Positions 16,329 through 24,949 of a DNA stretch of 60,643 bases are shown here, piece after piece. Position 1 is the first letter of the stretch; every line of letters starts with the position of its first letter. A program made the translations under genes and the position numbers. Origin of the DNA: Acidimicrobiales bacterium (GTDB lineage Bacteria > Actinomycetota > Acidimicrobiia > Acidimicrobiales > SHLQ01); NCBI GenBank assembly GCA_020629375.1, contig JAHDDK010000001.1:1-60643 (forward strand). Reading direction: 5' to 3'. Below the pieces are notes generated by a model. It did not search any database and was not told the DNA's origin. It saw only the letters and a list, made by a program, of their open reading frames with translations.

Positions 16329-17780
16329 ATGCGGCGACGCCCCACAGCCTGGATTCTCGGTGCGGTTACGACACTTCTGCTCACAGCGTGCTCCGGCGGG
16401 GCCGAACCGAGACTCATCGAGCCGACCACCGAGGCCGCGGCCTTCGCGGACGAATCGCCAACTGGCGCACGATCCGTCGGTACACCCCAATCATCGGACG
16501 AAGATCAACAACGAGAGAGCGTCGCCGACGGCGATCCCGAATCGACCGACCAAATGCTCGACGACAACAGCTCGACGACCGACACGAGCGAGTCGACGAA
16601 CGGCAATCCAGACGACGCGGGAGCGGACGCCGAGGTGATCGATGCGGGCGCGTCCGAATCTGACGAACTCGACGCGTCCGCGGACAACGACGCGACCGAG
16701 AGCGTGGCGTCCGAACCCGGGAGAACCGACGACGACGAGGACCTCGACGCCACCCTCGACGAACTGATTCAGTTCGTCGAAACCGAGCGAGGCCGCACGT
16801 TCTCGTCTCGCCCCGAGGTGGTCGTGCTCGATGACGATGCGTTCGTGGCCGAGTGGAGCAGTGTCGTGGCCGCTGACGTTGCCGCCAGTGGATCGGAGTA
16901 CGCCGACTGGACCGACATCTATCGGGCGCTCGGGATCATCGAGCCCGGAGAATCGCTGGATCAGATCTGGTCATCCTTCGGCGACGCCGGAATTCTTGGT
17001 TGGTACGACGCCGCCGGTGATCGCATCGTGCTCCGCACCGGCGAGATCACGCCATTCACACGGACGCTGCTCGTCCACGAGCTCACCCACGCACTTGACG
17101 ACGAATCGTTCGACGTCGATGCCGACCGCTTCGACGGACGTGACGACGAACTCGGTTGGACGTTTCGTGCCGTTGTGGAGGGCTCGGCGATCGAAATCGA
17201 AGAGCGTTACCGTGCCACGCTGAGCACTGCTGAGCTCGAGGCTGAAGATGCCGCGGCAGCGTTGATCCCACGCGGCGTATCGTTCAGCTCGTTCACCGAC
17301 GAGTTCCTCGAAATCCAGTTCTCCCGGAGCGAACAGGGAGCGGCCTTCATCGACGAGCTGTGGGATCGCGGCGGGGCTGCAGCGGTTGACGCCGTTCTCA
17401 CGAACCCCCCTTCCACGAGCGAGCAGATCATGAATCCCGAACTCTGGGTGACGAACGCTCCGGCCGACATCATCAGCATCGCGCCGGTGGCCGACGGCGC
17501 TGCGTTTCGCAGCGGCGTCCTCGGAGAGGCTCGCCTCGCAGCGATCCTGATCTCGCTGGGCATCGACGAGGCCTACGAGGCAGCGAGCGGTTGGGGCGGC
17601 GACGGCTTTGTCGCCTGGCGCGCCGGCGAGGTCACGTGCGTTCGAATACACCTCGAGGCAGATACGCCCGCCGAACTCGACGGCTACGCGTCAGCCTTCG
17701 AGTCATGGGCGGCCCAGTCCGAGAACCGCGACGTGTTCTATCCGACGGCCGACCTCATTCGGGTGACGAGCTGCGGCTGA
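16329..17780 (+). CDS. Lipoprotein with HExxH metalloprotease-like motif
   Basis: A 483-residue lipoprotein: signal with lipobox LLLTAC (modified C21), then an exceptionally acidic Ser/Asp/Glu/Thr spacer of about 115 residues (25-140), then a folded domain. The motif LLVHELTHALDDE places H250, E251 and H254 as a gluzincin-type zinc site; E284 in AVVEGSA, about 30 residues later, is a candidate third ligand. The remainder has no family I recognise. GGAGG lies 3 nt before the ATG. I infer a surface zinc protease or a related inactive domain; the HExxH and EG spacing favours an active site but this is unproven. Confidence 0.72.
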   Translation: MRRRPTAWILGAVTTLLLTACSGGAEPRLIEPTTEAAAFADESPTGARSVGTPQSSDEDQQRESVADGDPESTDQMLDDNSSTTDTSESTNGNPDDAGADAEVIDAGASESDELDASADNDATESVASEPGRTDDDEDLDATLDELIQFVETERGRTFSSRPEVVVLDDDAFVAEWSSVVAADVAASGSEYADWTDIYRALGIIEPGESLDQIWSSFGDAGILGWYDAAGDRIVLRTGEITPFTRTLLVHELTHALDDESFDVDADRFDGRDDELGWTFRAVVEGSAIEIEERYRATLSTAELEAEDAAAALIPRGVSFSSFTDEFLEIQFSRSEQGAAFIDELWDRGGAAAVDAVLTNPPSTSEQIMNPELWVTNAPADIISIAPVADGAAFRSGVLGEARLAAILISLGIDEAYEAASGWGGDGFVAWRAGEVTCVRIHLEADTPAELDGYASAFESWAAQSENRDVFYPTADLIRVTSCG

Positions 17781-17817
17781 CGCTGACGCCGCGGGCCGGA
17801 CAACAATTCAATGAGGC

Positions 17818-18300
17818 TCAGGGGAGCGTCGTGCCAGCGTACGGAGTGGGATCCTTGGGGCCGGGCAGATTGAGCGGCGTCCAGCCGGTCAGGTCGCCGA
17901 GCGTCTCCGAGATCGCCCGCCACTCCGCTGGGTTCCAGCCTTCGGCCGCCCCGAGAATCTCGCCGTCCTGACGGACAAGCGTCAATGCCGGAAGCGTCTC
18001 GAGGCCGAGTGCCTTGGTCGCTGCGTAGTCGGGGTCGCAGAACGTCAGGTATTCCTCGGCGTAGTGATCAAGGAACGAGTCCACGCCATCGGCAGGACCC
18101 GTTGCTAGCCACGCCACCCGAACACCGGCGCCCCGGTAGTGATGAAACACCCGAGCAACCGTGTCGAGGAGCCAGCTGCTCTCATGTGTGTACGGATCGA
18201 TCACGCCCAACAACAGTGGAAACGTCGTCAACCAGTCCGAGAACGGCCGGGCGTCGCCGTTGATGGGATCGAGATCGGGGTCGCCGGAGAGTTGGGGCAC
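17818..18300 (-). CDS. Thioredoxin-fold protein lacking the CxxC motif
   Basis: A 160-residue protein. After PFSDWLTTFPLLLGVIDPYTHESSWLLDTVARVFHHY comes a thioredoxin-like pattern: VRVAWLATG, FCDPDYAATKALGLETLPALTLVRQDGEILGAAEGW, with the cis-Pro equivalent in ETLPAL. The position of the redox CxxC is occupied by DPYTHE, so it is not a standard oxidoreductase. No signal peptide. The GTG at 18300 is chosen because the upstream frame is rich in Arg and Pro and does not look coding. It is divergent from the gene at 18388. Function unknown; a binding or regulatory thioredoxin-like domain is likely. Confidence 0.65.
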   Translation of the reverse strand: MPQLSGDPDLDPINGDARPFSDWLTTFPLLLGVIDPYTHESSWLLDTVARVFHHYRGAGVRVAWLATGPADGVDSFLDHYAEEYLTFCDPDYAATKALGLETLPALTLVRQDGEILGAAEGWNPAEWRAISETLGDLTGWTPLNLPGPKDPTPYAGTTLP

Positions 18301-18387
18301 GGCAAGAAAGGTAGCGGAGGAGGGGCCTCGTCGCACCGATCCGACGCGCCGCGAATCCGGCCGCCTCAGAGCGGTACGATTCGGCTC

Positions 18388-18978
18388 GTGCATCCGATCG
18401 AGCACCTTCGATACGTCGCCCGGTCCGGTGGCGCGCCCGAGCACCTGTTGCTCTCCGAAGCCGTCCAGGCACTGTCGATGTTCTCGTCGGGGCCCACCGA
18501 TCTGCTCATCCCGATCCGCCAACTTGTCGCCCGGCTTCCCGAATCCCCCGGACTGGTCGCCCTCGGTGCTCGCATGCTCCACGACCTCGACCCGCTCGGA
18601 GCCGCATGGGAGTTCGTCGACGCGGTTCGCGACGACCCGACAGCTGGTCACGCCGACGGGGTGGTGGCGACCGAAGCCGCCGGAGTCGACGTGATCGAAT
18701 CCGTGGTGTCTACAAAGGGCGAGTTCGTCGGCGCGGCCGGGACCACCGTGTGGATCGATACCGCCAAAGCGAGCGGGCGAGCGGTCTACGTCGTCACTCC
18801 GCTCGGCTCTCGTCTTCCGCGTCCGTTGTACGAAGGCTTCGTGTCGCGCATCAGCGCTGAGCAGGCGATCGAACGGATCGACGTCGCGGCAATCGACGAA
18901 CTCATCGGGCCCGACGGCGTGGATCGAGACCGCTGGTCCCCGGACTGCCCCGACGCACCAGAGCTCGGGATCTTCTAG
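18388..18978 (+). CDS. Conserved hypothetical protein
   Basis: A 196-residue protein starting at GTG. The first 75 residues are helical (HPIEHLRYVARSGGAPEHLLLSEAVQAL...LVALGARMLHDLDP). A beta-rich region follows with VVSTKGEFVGAAGTTVWIDTAKASGRAVYVVTPLGSRLPRPLYEGFVSR, and the end is DRDRWSPDCPDAPELGIF. I see some resemblance to the initiation-factor 2B/ribose-1,5-bisphosphate isomerase type of arrangement, a helical head then a Rossmann-like part, but not enough to name it. No signal or membrane segment. Its TAG stop lies in the first unit of a 25-nt tandem repeat shared with the convergent aminotransferase gene. Confidence 0.62.
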   Translation: MHPIEHLRYVARSGGAPEHLLLSEAVQALSMFSSGPTDLLIPIRQLVARLPESPGLVALGARMLHDLDPLGAAWEFVDAVRDDPTAGHADGVVATEAAGVDVIESVVSTKGEFVGAAGTTVWIDTAKASGRAVYVVTPLGSRLPRPLYEGFVSRISAEQAIERIDVAAIDELIGPDGVDRDRWSPDCPDAPELGIF

Positions 18979-19045
18979 CTCGCTCGGCGCTCGGTCCCTC
19001 TAGCTCGCTCGGCGCTCGGTCCCTCTAGCTCGCTCGGCGCTCGGT
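18974..19045. repeat. 25-nt tandem repeat, 2.9 copies, at convergent gene ends
   Basis: The unit begins TCTAGCTCGCTCGGCGCTCG and ends GTCCC. Copies lie at 18974-18998, 18999-19023 and 19024-19045 (22 of 25 nt), identical over their length. The first copy carries the TAG of the plus-strand gene; the last carries the stop of the minus-strand aminotransferase and its final codons. Each copy contains GAGCG-type blocks when read on the minus strand. Confidence 0.85.
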
Positions 19046-20230
19046 GGCCAACGGAACCGGTGGGGGCATCGCCACCGTCGAGCTCGACGGGCGAGGCGGC
19101 GACTTTGCCGCTACCTGAAGCTCGCGTCGAATCGCTCGGATCACGCGGTCCTGGTCGTCGAGGGACAGCGCAGAGCCGCTCGGAAGGCACAGGCCGGTGC
19201 GAAACAAGTCGTCGGCGATTCCTGTGGAGGCGAACTCGTAGCCGTCGTAGACCGGCTGATAATGCATTGGCCGCCACGTCGGCCGGCATTCGATGTCGTC
19301 GTCATCGAGGAGGGTCTGAGCCACCCGAAGCGGTGACGGGTGATCGTCGTCGAGGTGGATCACGGTCAGCCAGGCGTTTCCCCGCCCGTCGATGTCGGTC
19401 GGTTGCACCCGCAGTCCCGCCACATCGGCAAGACCATCGCAATACCGAGCGTGGACTGCTCGAGTCGCGTCGATAAGGGCCGGCAACCTGGCGAGCTGCG
19501 CGACGCCAATCGACGCAGACAGATTCGACAGCCGGTAGGCGTGGCCGACCTCGTCGTGTTCGTACGCAAGGCCCGGGCGGCGAGCCTGTGTTGCGAGATG
19601 ACGAGCCCGATCGATGAAGTGTTCCGACCCGACCAGTGCGCCACCGCCGCCCGTTGTCACGAGCTTGTTCCCGTTGAACGAGAACACGGCGAGGTCGCCG
19701 AACGAGCCGGACGGCAGGCCGCGATGGGTGGCCCCGATCGACTCGGCCGCATCGACGACATAGGGCACGCCATGCCGCTCACAGATCGCCCGAAGTCGGC
19801 TGTGGTCGGCGCATGCCCCGTAGCAATCGACGGACAGGACCGCTGCGGGACGCCGGCCAGAGCGGGCCAGCCGGTCGAGAACGGATTCGAGCAACGTCGG
19901 ATCGAGGTTCGAGGTGTGCGGCTCGACATCGACGAAATAGGGGACGGCGCCGACGTATCGGACCGCGTTGGCGGTCGCCACAAACGTGACCGTCGGGACG
20001 ATCACGGTGTCGCCACGGACAACGCCAAGAACACGCAGCGCTAGATGCAACGCCGCAGTCCCGGACACCGTCGCGAGTGCCGCGGGCCTTCCCGAGACGT
20101 CAGCCAGCCGCGATTCGAACTCATCGAGCGCGGGACCGAACGGCGCGATCCAGTTCGAGTCGAACGCATGGAGGAGCGCGTCACGTTCGGCGATGGTCAT
20201 GTCGGGGGGCGACAGGTGCACTCGAGACAC
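19025..20230 (-). CDS. DegT/DnrJ/EryC1/StrS family sugar aminotransferase
   Basis: A 401-residue PLP-dependent enzyme of the family that transfers an amino group to nucleotide-linked keto sugars. Visible: SGTAALHLALRVLG (cofactor phosphate site), DVEPHTSNLDP, VDCYGACAD, the cofactor-binding Asp in VVDAAESIGATHRG, and the Schiff-base Lys at 189 in SFNGNKLVTTGGGG. The NGNK pattern rather than xxHK is typical of the PglE/LegC-like branch that makes 4-amino sugars for glycans. It could supply an amino sugar to the polysaccharide locus 2 kb away, but no dehydratase lies next to it. The last residues (ATERRAS) are encoded by the tandem repeat, so the tail is probably not functional. Confidence 0.88.
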   Translation of the reverse strand: MSRVHLSPPDMTIAERDALLHAFDSNWIAPFGPALDEFESRLADVSGRPAALATVSGTAALHLALRVLGVVRGDTVIVPTVTFVATANAVRYVGAVPYFVDVEPHTSNLDPTLLESVLDRLARSGRRPAAVLSVDCYGACADHSRLRAICERHGVPYVVDAAESIGATHRGLPSGSFGDLAVFSFNGNKLVTTGGGGALVGSEHFIDRARHLATQARRPGLAYEHDEVGHAYRLSNLSASIGVAQLARLPALIDATRAVHARYCDGLADVAGLRVQPTDIDGRGNAWLTVIHLDDDHPSPLRVAQTLLDDDDIECRPTWRPMHYQPVYDGYEFASTGIADDLFRTGLCLPSGSALSLDDQDRVIRAIRRELQVAAKSPPRPSSSTVAMPPPVPLATERRAS

Positions 20231-20252
20231 CTCACGCCCATCGGCAGAAGCG

Positions 20253-21155
20253 ATGCGCCTTCAATGTCCGCGCGAGAATTTCGGCGTGGAACATCCGGCG
20301 CTGATCTCCAAGGGCGTTCTCGACTGGTGGAACGCACTCGACCGTCCTCGGGATCTTCCGTGGCGCTCGACGCGCGACCCGTGGGCGATCCTCGTCAGCG
20401 AGACGATGTCGCAGCAAACCCAGATCGAGCGCATCGTGGCGCCATACCTGGAGTTTCTCGACCGATTCCCGAATCCACAGGCCGCTGCCGACGCCGGTGC
20501 CGGAGCACTCGTCGACTCGTGGTCGGGACTCGGATACAACCGTCGTGCGGTGATGCTCCATCGTGCGGCGGTGCAGATCGTCGACAAACACGACGGTTCG
20601 GTGCCCGCAGACCTCGAAGGGTTGCTGGCCCTGCCTGGGGTCGGCCCCTACACGGCGCGAGCAGTGCTGGCCTTCGCCTTCGAACGTGACGTCGCTGTGC
20701 TCGACACGAACGTCGGCCGGGTGCTCGCCCGCACCATCGGACGCGCACTCCACCGTAGCGAAGCCCAAGAACTGGCCGACCAGCTCACTCCGTCGGGAAC
20801 CGGCTGGAGTTGGAATCAGGCCGTCCTCGATTTCGGTGCAACGGTGTGTCGCAAACGCAACCCGACCTGTGACGTGTGCCCGATCGTCGACTTCTGTGAC
20901 TGGGGTGGCGTCGGCGCCGACCCGGCCGCCGGCTCGGCGGGCGTCTCGACACGTCAGTCGACGTTCGAAGGCTCCGACCGTCAGGGCAGGGGACGGATCA
21001 TCGCGGCGCTTCGCGGCGGACCGGTTGAGCTCGCTGAACTCGATGCCATCACGGGTTGGGAAGCTGGGTCGGATCGTCTCGAACGCATCGTCCGCCAACT
21101 GATCAAAGACGGACTCGCCGTCGCAAGCGGGCAGACGTTGCGCCTGCCCACATGA
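20253..21155 (+). CDS. mutY: A/G-specific adenine glycosylase
   Basis: About 300 residues from ATG 20253; a GTG at 20286 (289 residues) is equally plausible and would leave more room for divergent promoters. MutY removes adenine opposite 8-oxoguanine. Visible: the catalytic Glu (50) in SETMSQQTQIER, the helix-hairpin-helix LPGVGPYTARAVLAFAF followed by the catalytic Asp in VAVLDTNVGRVLAR, and a [4Fe-4S] site CRKRNPTCDVCPIVDFC with Cys spacing 6-2-5. The C-terminal NUDIX-like domain of enterobacterial MutY is missing; about 75 residues with a winged-helix-like pattern (GGPVELAELDAIT) stand in its place, as usual for actinobacterial forms. Confidence 0.9.
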   Translation: MRLQCPRENFGVEHPALISKGVLDWWNALDRPRDLPWRSTRDPWAILVSETMSQQTQIERIVAPYLEFLDRFPNPQAAADAGAGALVDSWSGLGYNRRAVMLHRAAVQIVDKHDGSVPADLEGLLALPGVGPYTARAVLAFAFERDVAVLDTNVGRVLARTIGRALHRSEAQELADQLTPSGTGWSWNQAVLDFGATVCRKRNPTCDVCPIVDFCDWGGVGADPAAGSAGVSTRQSTFEGSDRQGRGRIIAALRGGPVELAELDAITGWEAGSDRLERIVRQLIKDGLAVASGQTLRLPT

Positions 21156-21293
21156 GGGGTGGACGAGGTCGACGCGTCAATTTCGTCACACGCATTTCCG
21201 ACAGGCGTCGAATCCACGTAACGTTGCACGTGACTTCAGACACGTCCGGCGATGGGGCGGTACGTGTTTGCAGAGAGGAGTCGTGGGATCGCA

Positions 21294-22124
21294 ATGCAGG
21301 CAGGGGTGACCGTCGCCTTCTACGGCGTTCGAGGATCCACTCCGTGCTCATGCGCGTCTCACGCACAAATCGGCGGCAACACCTCCTGCGTGGTCGTCAC
21401 CCGCGAGGGCGAACCGGCCATCGTGCTCGACGTCGGCACCGGACTGCGGTTCTATGGATGCGACCTCGCCGGAGCACCCTTCGACGGCACCATGCTTGTC
21501 ACGCACCTCCACTGGGATCACATCCAGGGCCTTCCCTTCTTCGCTCCGCTCCTTCACCCCGAATCGACGACCCGCCTCATCGGACCGCCCGAGACCAACG
21601 CTGGCTTCGCCGAATCGCTCGGTGGGATCTTGTGCCCGCCGTACTTCCCGGTGACCCTCGATCAACTCGCTGGTTCGGTCCAGATCGACGACCTGTGGGC
21701 CGACTCCATCCAGCACGGCACGGCGACGATCACAGCCGCTCCGGTTCCCCATACCGGCCGCACCAACGGGTACCGAATCGACTGGGGAGACTGCTCGATC
21801 GCCTACGTGCCCGACCATCAAGAACCCATCGACGGTGGACCGGTCGCCGACAGCGTGCTCGAGCTTGCCGACGGCGTCGACCTCCTCATCCACGACGCGC
21901 AGTTCACCCCCGAGCTCCTCGCCGCCCGACCCGACTGGGGCCATGCGACACCGGAGTTCGCCGTTCGTGTCGCCCGTGAGGCTGGGGCCGCCCGCCTGGC
22001 GTTGCATCATCACGATCCGTTGCACGACGACGACATGGTGAATGCCATGGCGACCGACGCGGCCATGCTCGACGACGGGATCGAGGTCTTCGCCGCCGCT
22101 GAAGGCATGAAAGTCTCGCTCTAG
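21294..22124 (+). CDS. Metallo-beta-lactamase-fold hydrolase (phosphodiesterase-like)
   Basis: A 276-residue protein. FYGVRGSTPCS...GGNTSCVVV is the N-terminal signature of the PhnP/cyclic-phosphodiesterase group of metallo-beta-lactamase proteins. The dinuclear zinc motif is HLHWDH at 71-76; further ligands are the His in VPHTGRTNGYRI, the Asp in DLLIHDAQFT and a C-terminal LALHHHDPLHDDD. A cytoplasmic phosphodiesterase acting on a small phosphodiester or nucleotide is likely; the substrate cannot be read from sequence. The ATG at 21294 has GAGAGGAG about 14 nt upstream; an upstream ATG at 21252 is possible. The stop is directly followed by a 46-nt tandem repeat. Confidence 0.82.
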   Translation: MQAGVTVAFYGVRGSTPCSCASHAQIGGNTSCVVVTREGEPAIVLDVGTGLRFYGCDLAGAPFDGTMLVTHLHWDHIQGLPFFAPLLHPESTTRLIGPPETNAGFAESLGGILCPPYFPVTLDQLAGSVQIDDLWADSIQHGTATITAAPVPHTGRTNGYRIDWGDCSIAYVPDHQEPIDGGPVADSVLELADGVDLLIHDAQFTPELLAARPDWGHATPEFAVRVAREAGAARLALHHHDPLHDDDMVNAMATDAAMLDDGIEVFAAAEGMKVSL

Positions 22125-22231
22125 AACCGGCGATTGCGCGGGGATTCAGCAGAGCCGACCGAGCGGAGCGAATCGGCGATTGCGCGGGGATTCAGCAGAG
22201 CCGACCGAGCGGAGTGAATCGGCGATTGCGC
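22125..22231. repeat. 46-nt tandem repeat, 2.3 copies, at convergent gene ends
   Basis: Copies at 22125-22170 and 22171-22216, differing at two positions, and a partial copy at 22217-22231. The unit includes GGCGATTGCGCGGGGATTCA and ends GACCGAGCGGAGCG. The array starts on the base after the stop of the hydrolase gene and ends 11 bp before the stop of the convergent glycosyltransferase gene. It shares the GACCGAGCG block with the 25-nt array near 19 kb. Confidence 0.85.
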
Positions 22232-22242
22232 AAAGACCCAGC

Positions 22243-23394
22243 TCAGCTACCGCGGGCCATCAGATAGCCACGCTCATGCACTTCGGCGGTTCTCGCCGGT
22301 GCGTAGCGGGCATCGAGCTCGCCGGCGAGGATCTTCACGCCGAGCTGTTCTTCGGGAATGGCTTCGGCTACGAGGTCGATGAGCGAGGCCAAGGCGACGG
22401 TGTCGCCAACCGGGTAGCAGCGGCGCCCGGGAAGTCCTTCGGACGTCCCGAGGATCTCGCAGTGTGGCGGGAGGTCGCTGGCGATGATGGGAATCGCGGC
22501 TCGCCCGGCTTCGATCAATGCGGTCGGGAGTCCCTCGAGATGCGACGACGTCACGAAGACCCCGGCGTTCGAGAGCGCTTCGGCCAGGTCGTCCCCGTAG
22601 AGCGGGCCGGTAAAGATCACCGTCTCGTCGCCCTCGGCCATCTTGCGTAGGTGCGTCACATAGTCTTCCGTGCCCGCGGCCCCGCCGACGATCACGAGCG
22701 GCATGTCGGTCAATGAGGCACGGTGCGCAGTGATCAGCTCGTGTGGCGCCTTCTCGGGGACGAGGCGCCCGATCGATACGAAGTAGCGGCCGGGGGTCAG
22801 GCCAAAGCGTTCGAGAACCGGGCCTGCAGCTCGGGATGGAATGGCGTGGGTCGAGTTGGGGACGACGGTGGTGGCCCGGCGGAACTCCTGGGCGTACTCG
22901 CCAGCCAAGGTTTCGGAGACGACGAATGTGGCGTGCGGGACACGAGCGCTGATCGACGCGGCGACTCGCAATACGGTCCGTGCTGCTCGCCCCCACTTCT
23001 CGCGGCGGTCGTCTCGGCCGTGGACCGTGACGACGACCGACGATCGTGTGAGCATCCGGGCGAGCACGCTCATCACGCCAGGCCCGAGCGCATGGAAGTG
23101 CAGCACGTCGAAGCCTCGACCGACCGACCACAGGGTGGCGCGTAGGGCATGGGCGAGGGCGCCGACTCCCGGTGTCTGCGCAGCGGGCAGATACACAAGG
23201 CGCACACCGTCCACCATCGGGGGGTGCAGCTCGTAGTCCTCGGAACGGCAGAACACGGTGACATCGTGGCCGCGTTTGACGAGTTCGCGAGAGAGAACGT
23301 CCACGACGGTCTCGACCCCGCCGTAGTTCGCGGGCATGCCCCGGGTGCCGATCATCGCGATCTTCAGCCGGTCACCTTTCCGCCTGCGCTTCAT
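22243..23394 (-). CDS. Glycosyltransferase family 4
   Basis: A 383-residue GT-B retaining glycosyltransferase. The N-terminus IAMIGTRGMPANYGGVET is the DUF1972-type donor/acceptor loop seen in rhamnosyl- and galactosyltransferases of capsule loci. The C-terminal nucleotide-sugar half has SIGRLVPEKAPHELI, IVGGAAG, FTGPLYGDDLAEALSNAGVFVTSS and the EX7E motif EGLPTALIE. Cationic head (MKRRRKGDR), no membrane segment, so it probably acts at the inner face of the membrane on a lipid-linked intermediate. It marks the left end of the polysaccharide locus and is not overlapped by neighbours. Confidence 0.9.
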   Translation of the reverse strand: MKRRRKGDRLKIAMIGTRGMPANYGGVETVVDVLSRELVKRGHDVTVFCRSEDYELHPPMVDGVRLVYLPAAQTPGVGALAHALRATLWSVGRGFDVLHFHALGPGVMSVLARMLTRSSVVVTVHGRDDRREKWGRAARTVLRVAASISARVPHATFVVSETLAGEYAQEFRRATTVVPNSTHAIPSRAAGPVLERFGLTPGRYFVSIGRLVPEKAPHELITAHRASLTDMPLVIVGGAAGTEDYVTHLRKMAEGDETVIFTGPLYGDDLAEALSNAGVFVTSSHLEGLPTALIEAGRAAIPIIASDLPPHCEILGTSEGLPGRRCYPVGDTVALASLIDLVAEAIPEEQLGVKILAGELDARYAPARTAEVHERGYLMARGS

Positions 23395-23488
23395 CTGCAG
23401 CTCCCTACCCTCATGTGGCTGAGAGTACGAGTAGTGGGCGATTCCGCCCAGGGGACGTTCGGCCCATCCGTAGGATCAAGTTGGCGGT

Positions 23489-24013
23489 TCAGCTGTCGAG
23501 CTGGACCATCAAGTCCCGGTATCGCTTCGCTCGTTCGACATAGTTCGCAGCACTGAGCAGGTTCAGTTCGACCGAGTTCGCCTCGTCCCGGAACGCCGCA
23601 GGCACGCCGAGCGCCATCGCGTTCGGGGGCACGACCTTTCCTCCCGCGACAAGCGCATTCGCGCCGACGAGACTCCCGCTCGACACGACCGCACCGTGGA
23701 GGACGATCGAACCCGAACCCACAAGCGACGCATCGTCCATCCGGCATCCCTCGAGGTGGGCGTTGTGGCCGATCGTGCAATCCGACCCGATGATCGTCGC
23801 GTGCTCGGTTGTGCAGTGCAGCACGGCCCCGTCCTGGACCGAGGTGCGTGCGCCAATCTCGATCACGTTGTCGTCGGCCCGGATGACGGCGTTGGGCCAT
23901 ACCGACGCGTCGGCGCCGAGCACGACTCGTCCGATCAATACGGCTTCGGGGTGGACCCACGCATCGGGATGAATGTCGGGTGTCCAATCGGGTCCGAGAG
24001 AGTAAATGGCCAT
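23489..24013 (-). CDS. Gamma-carbonic anhydrase-like hexapeptide protein
   Basis: A 174-residue left-handed beta-helix protein of the YrdA/PaaY/CaiE gamma-carbonic anhydrase group. Hexapeptide repeats run from about 15 to 140. The three zinc histidines are seen in SVQDGAVLHCTTEHATIIGSDCTIGHNAHLEGC (LH, IGHNAH). The residue just after the first block (CTTEH) differs from the acidic residues that support catalysis in Cam, so catalytic activity is uncertain. The final 35 residues form a charged helix (LNLLSAANYVERAKRYRDLMVQL), typical for the family. It interrupts the glycosyltransferase genes and has no clear link to them. Confidence 0.85.
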   Translation of the reverse strand: MAIYSLGPDWTPDIHPDAWVHPEAVLIGRVVLGADASVWPNAVIRADDNVIEIGARTSVQDGAVLHCTTEHATIIGSDCTIGHNAHLEGCRMDDASLVGSGSIVLHGAVVSSGSLVGANALVAGGKVVPPNAMALGVPAAFRDEANSVELNLLSAANYVERAKRYRDLMVQLDS

Positions 24014-24043
24014 GACCCGACCATATGTCTGTTGCGGTCGCCG

Positions 24044-24949
24044 TCACCAGCCGCGAAGCAGGCGTGTGGGTTGCCGGAACTTCTTGGCGATCACGCCAAG
24101 GCACCGGAGCTCTTCGGCTCGGTCAGCTCCGGCGGAGCGGACACCGGTCACGTAACCGCGGAGTACCTGCGACGCGAACGTCAGGTCTTGCGCTCCGTGC
24201 TCCTTGAGTTCGTCGAAGTTCATGCCGTTGCGGCCACTGTTCTTTGCGTGGCTACGGGAGGCGAACAGCGGTTCGTCGACCTTGCGGAACGTGCCGCGCA
24301 TGGCGAGTTCGACGAGGAGCGTCCGGTCGCCGCCGTAGAACGGGCCATGGAGACGTGTCTGCATCATCGCTGATCGTCGCATGATCCCGAAGATGAAGAA
24401 GTGGCGGTGATTGTTGTTGACCACGGCGTCGACGCGACGGTGCGGCGACGCCGACTCGAACCGTTGATCGTTGGCCGGCGGCGTCAGCGTGATCGCTTCG
24501 AGATAGCCATCCCCGCCAAGCCAGCCCTGATCCATTTGCAGCATCGGCACCGAGTCGGGGTCGATCAGCAGACTCTGCGAGTGGCCGATGACCGCATCGG
24601 GGTGCTCGTCGAGCAGTCCGACGACGGCCGACAGATATCCCGGCTCGATGCGGTCGTCGGCTGCTGCCCAACGGAAGAGCTCTCCGTTCGTCAACCGGAA
24701 ACACCGGTTGAAGTTGGCCGGACCGCCGACATTGCGATCGTTGCGTTCGTAGCGAATTCGACCATCGACGGCGGCGATCTCCTTGACGATCTCCGGGGTC
24801 GAGTCATCGGAGCAGTTGTCCGACACGACGAGCTCGAAATCCGCGAAGTCCTGGTCGAGGTGGCTTCGGATCGCTTCGGCGATGAAGTCCTCTCCGTTGT
24901 AGACCGGCATCCCGATCGACAAGCGAGGGTTGGTCGCCGAGGTGGTCAT
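24044..24949 (-). CDS. Glycosyltransferase family 2
   Basis: A 301-residue GT-A inverting glycosyltransferase. Signature: LSIGMPVYNGEDFIAEAIRSHLDQDFADFELVV, DNCSDDST (nucleotide-binding Asp) and the metal site WAAADDRIEPGYL, with the second domain containing the conserved GGDRTLLVELAMRG. It likely adds one sugar to the lipid-linked repeat unit. The ATG at 24949 overlaps the TGA of the upstream polymerase gene by 4 nt (ATGA), so translation is coupled in the order Wzz, sulfotransferase, polymerase, GT2. Confidence 0.9.
   Translation of the reverse strand: MTTSATNPRLSIGMPVYNGEDFIAEAIRSHLDQDFADFELVVSDNCSDDSTPEIVKEIAAVDGRIRYERNDRNVGGPANFNRCFRLTNGELFRWAAADDRIEPGYLSAVVGLLDEHPDAVIGHSQSLLIDPDSVPMLQMDQGWLGGDGYLEAITLTPPANDQRFESASPHRRVDAVVNNNHRHFFIFGIMRRSAMMQTRLHGPFYGGDRTLLVELAMRGTFRKVDEPLFASRSHAKNSGRNGMNFDELKEHGAQDLTFASQVLRGYVTGVRSAGADRAEELRCLGVIAKKFRQPTRLLRGW

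Noticed and set aside
18976..19045. CRISPR-like array
   Set aside because: The units are strictly tandem without spacers.
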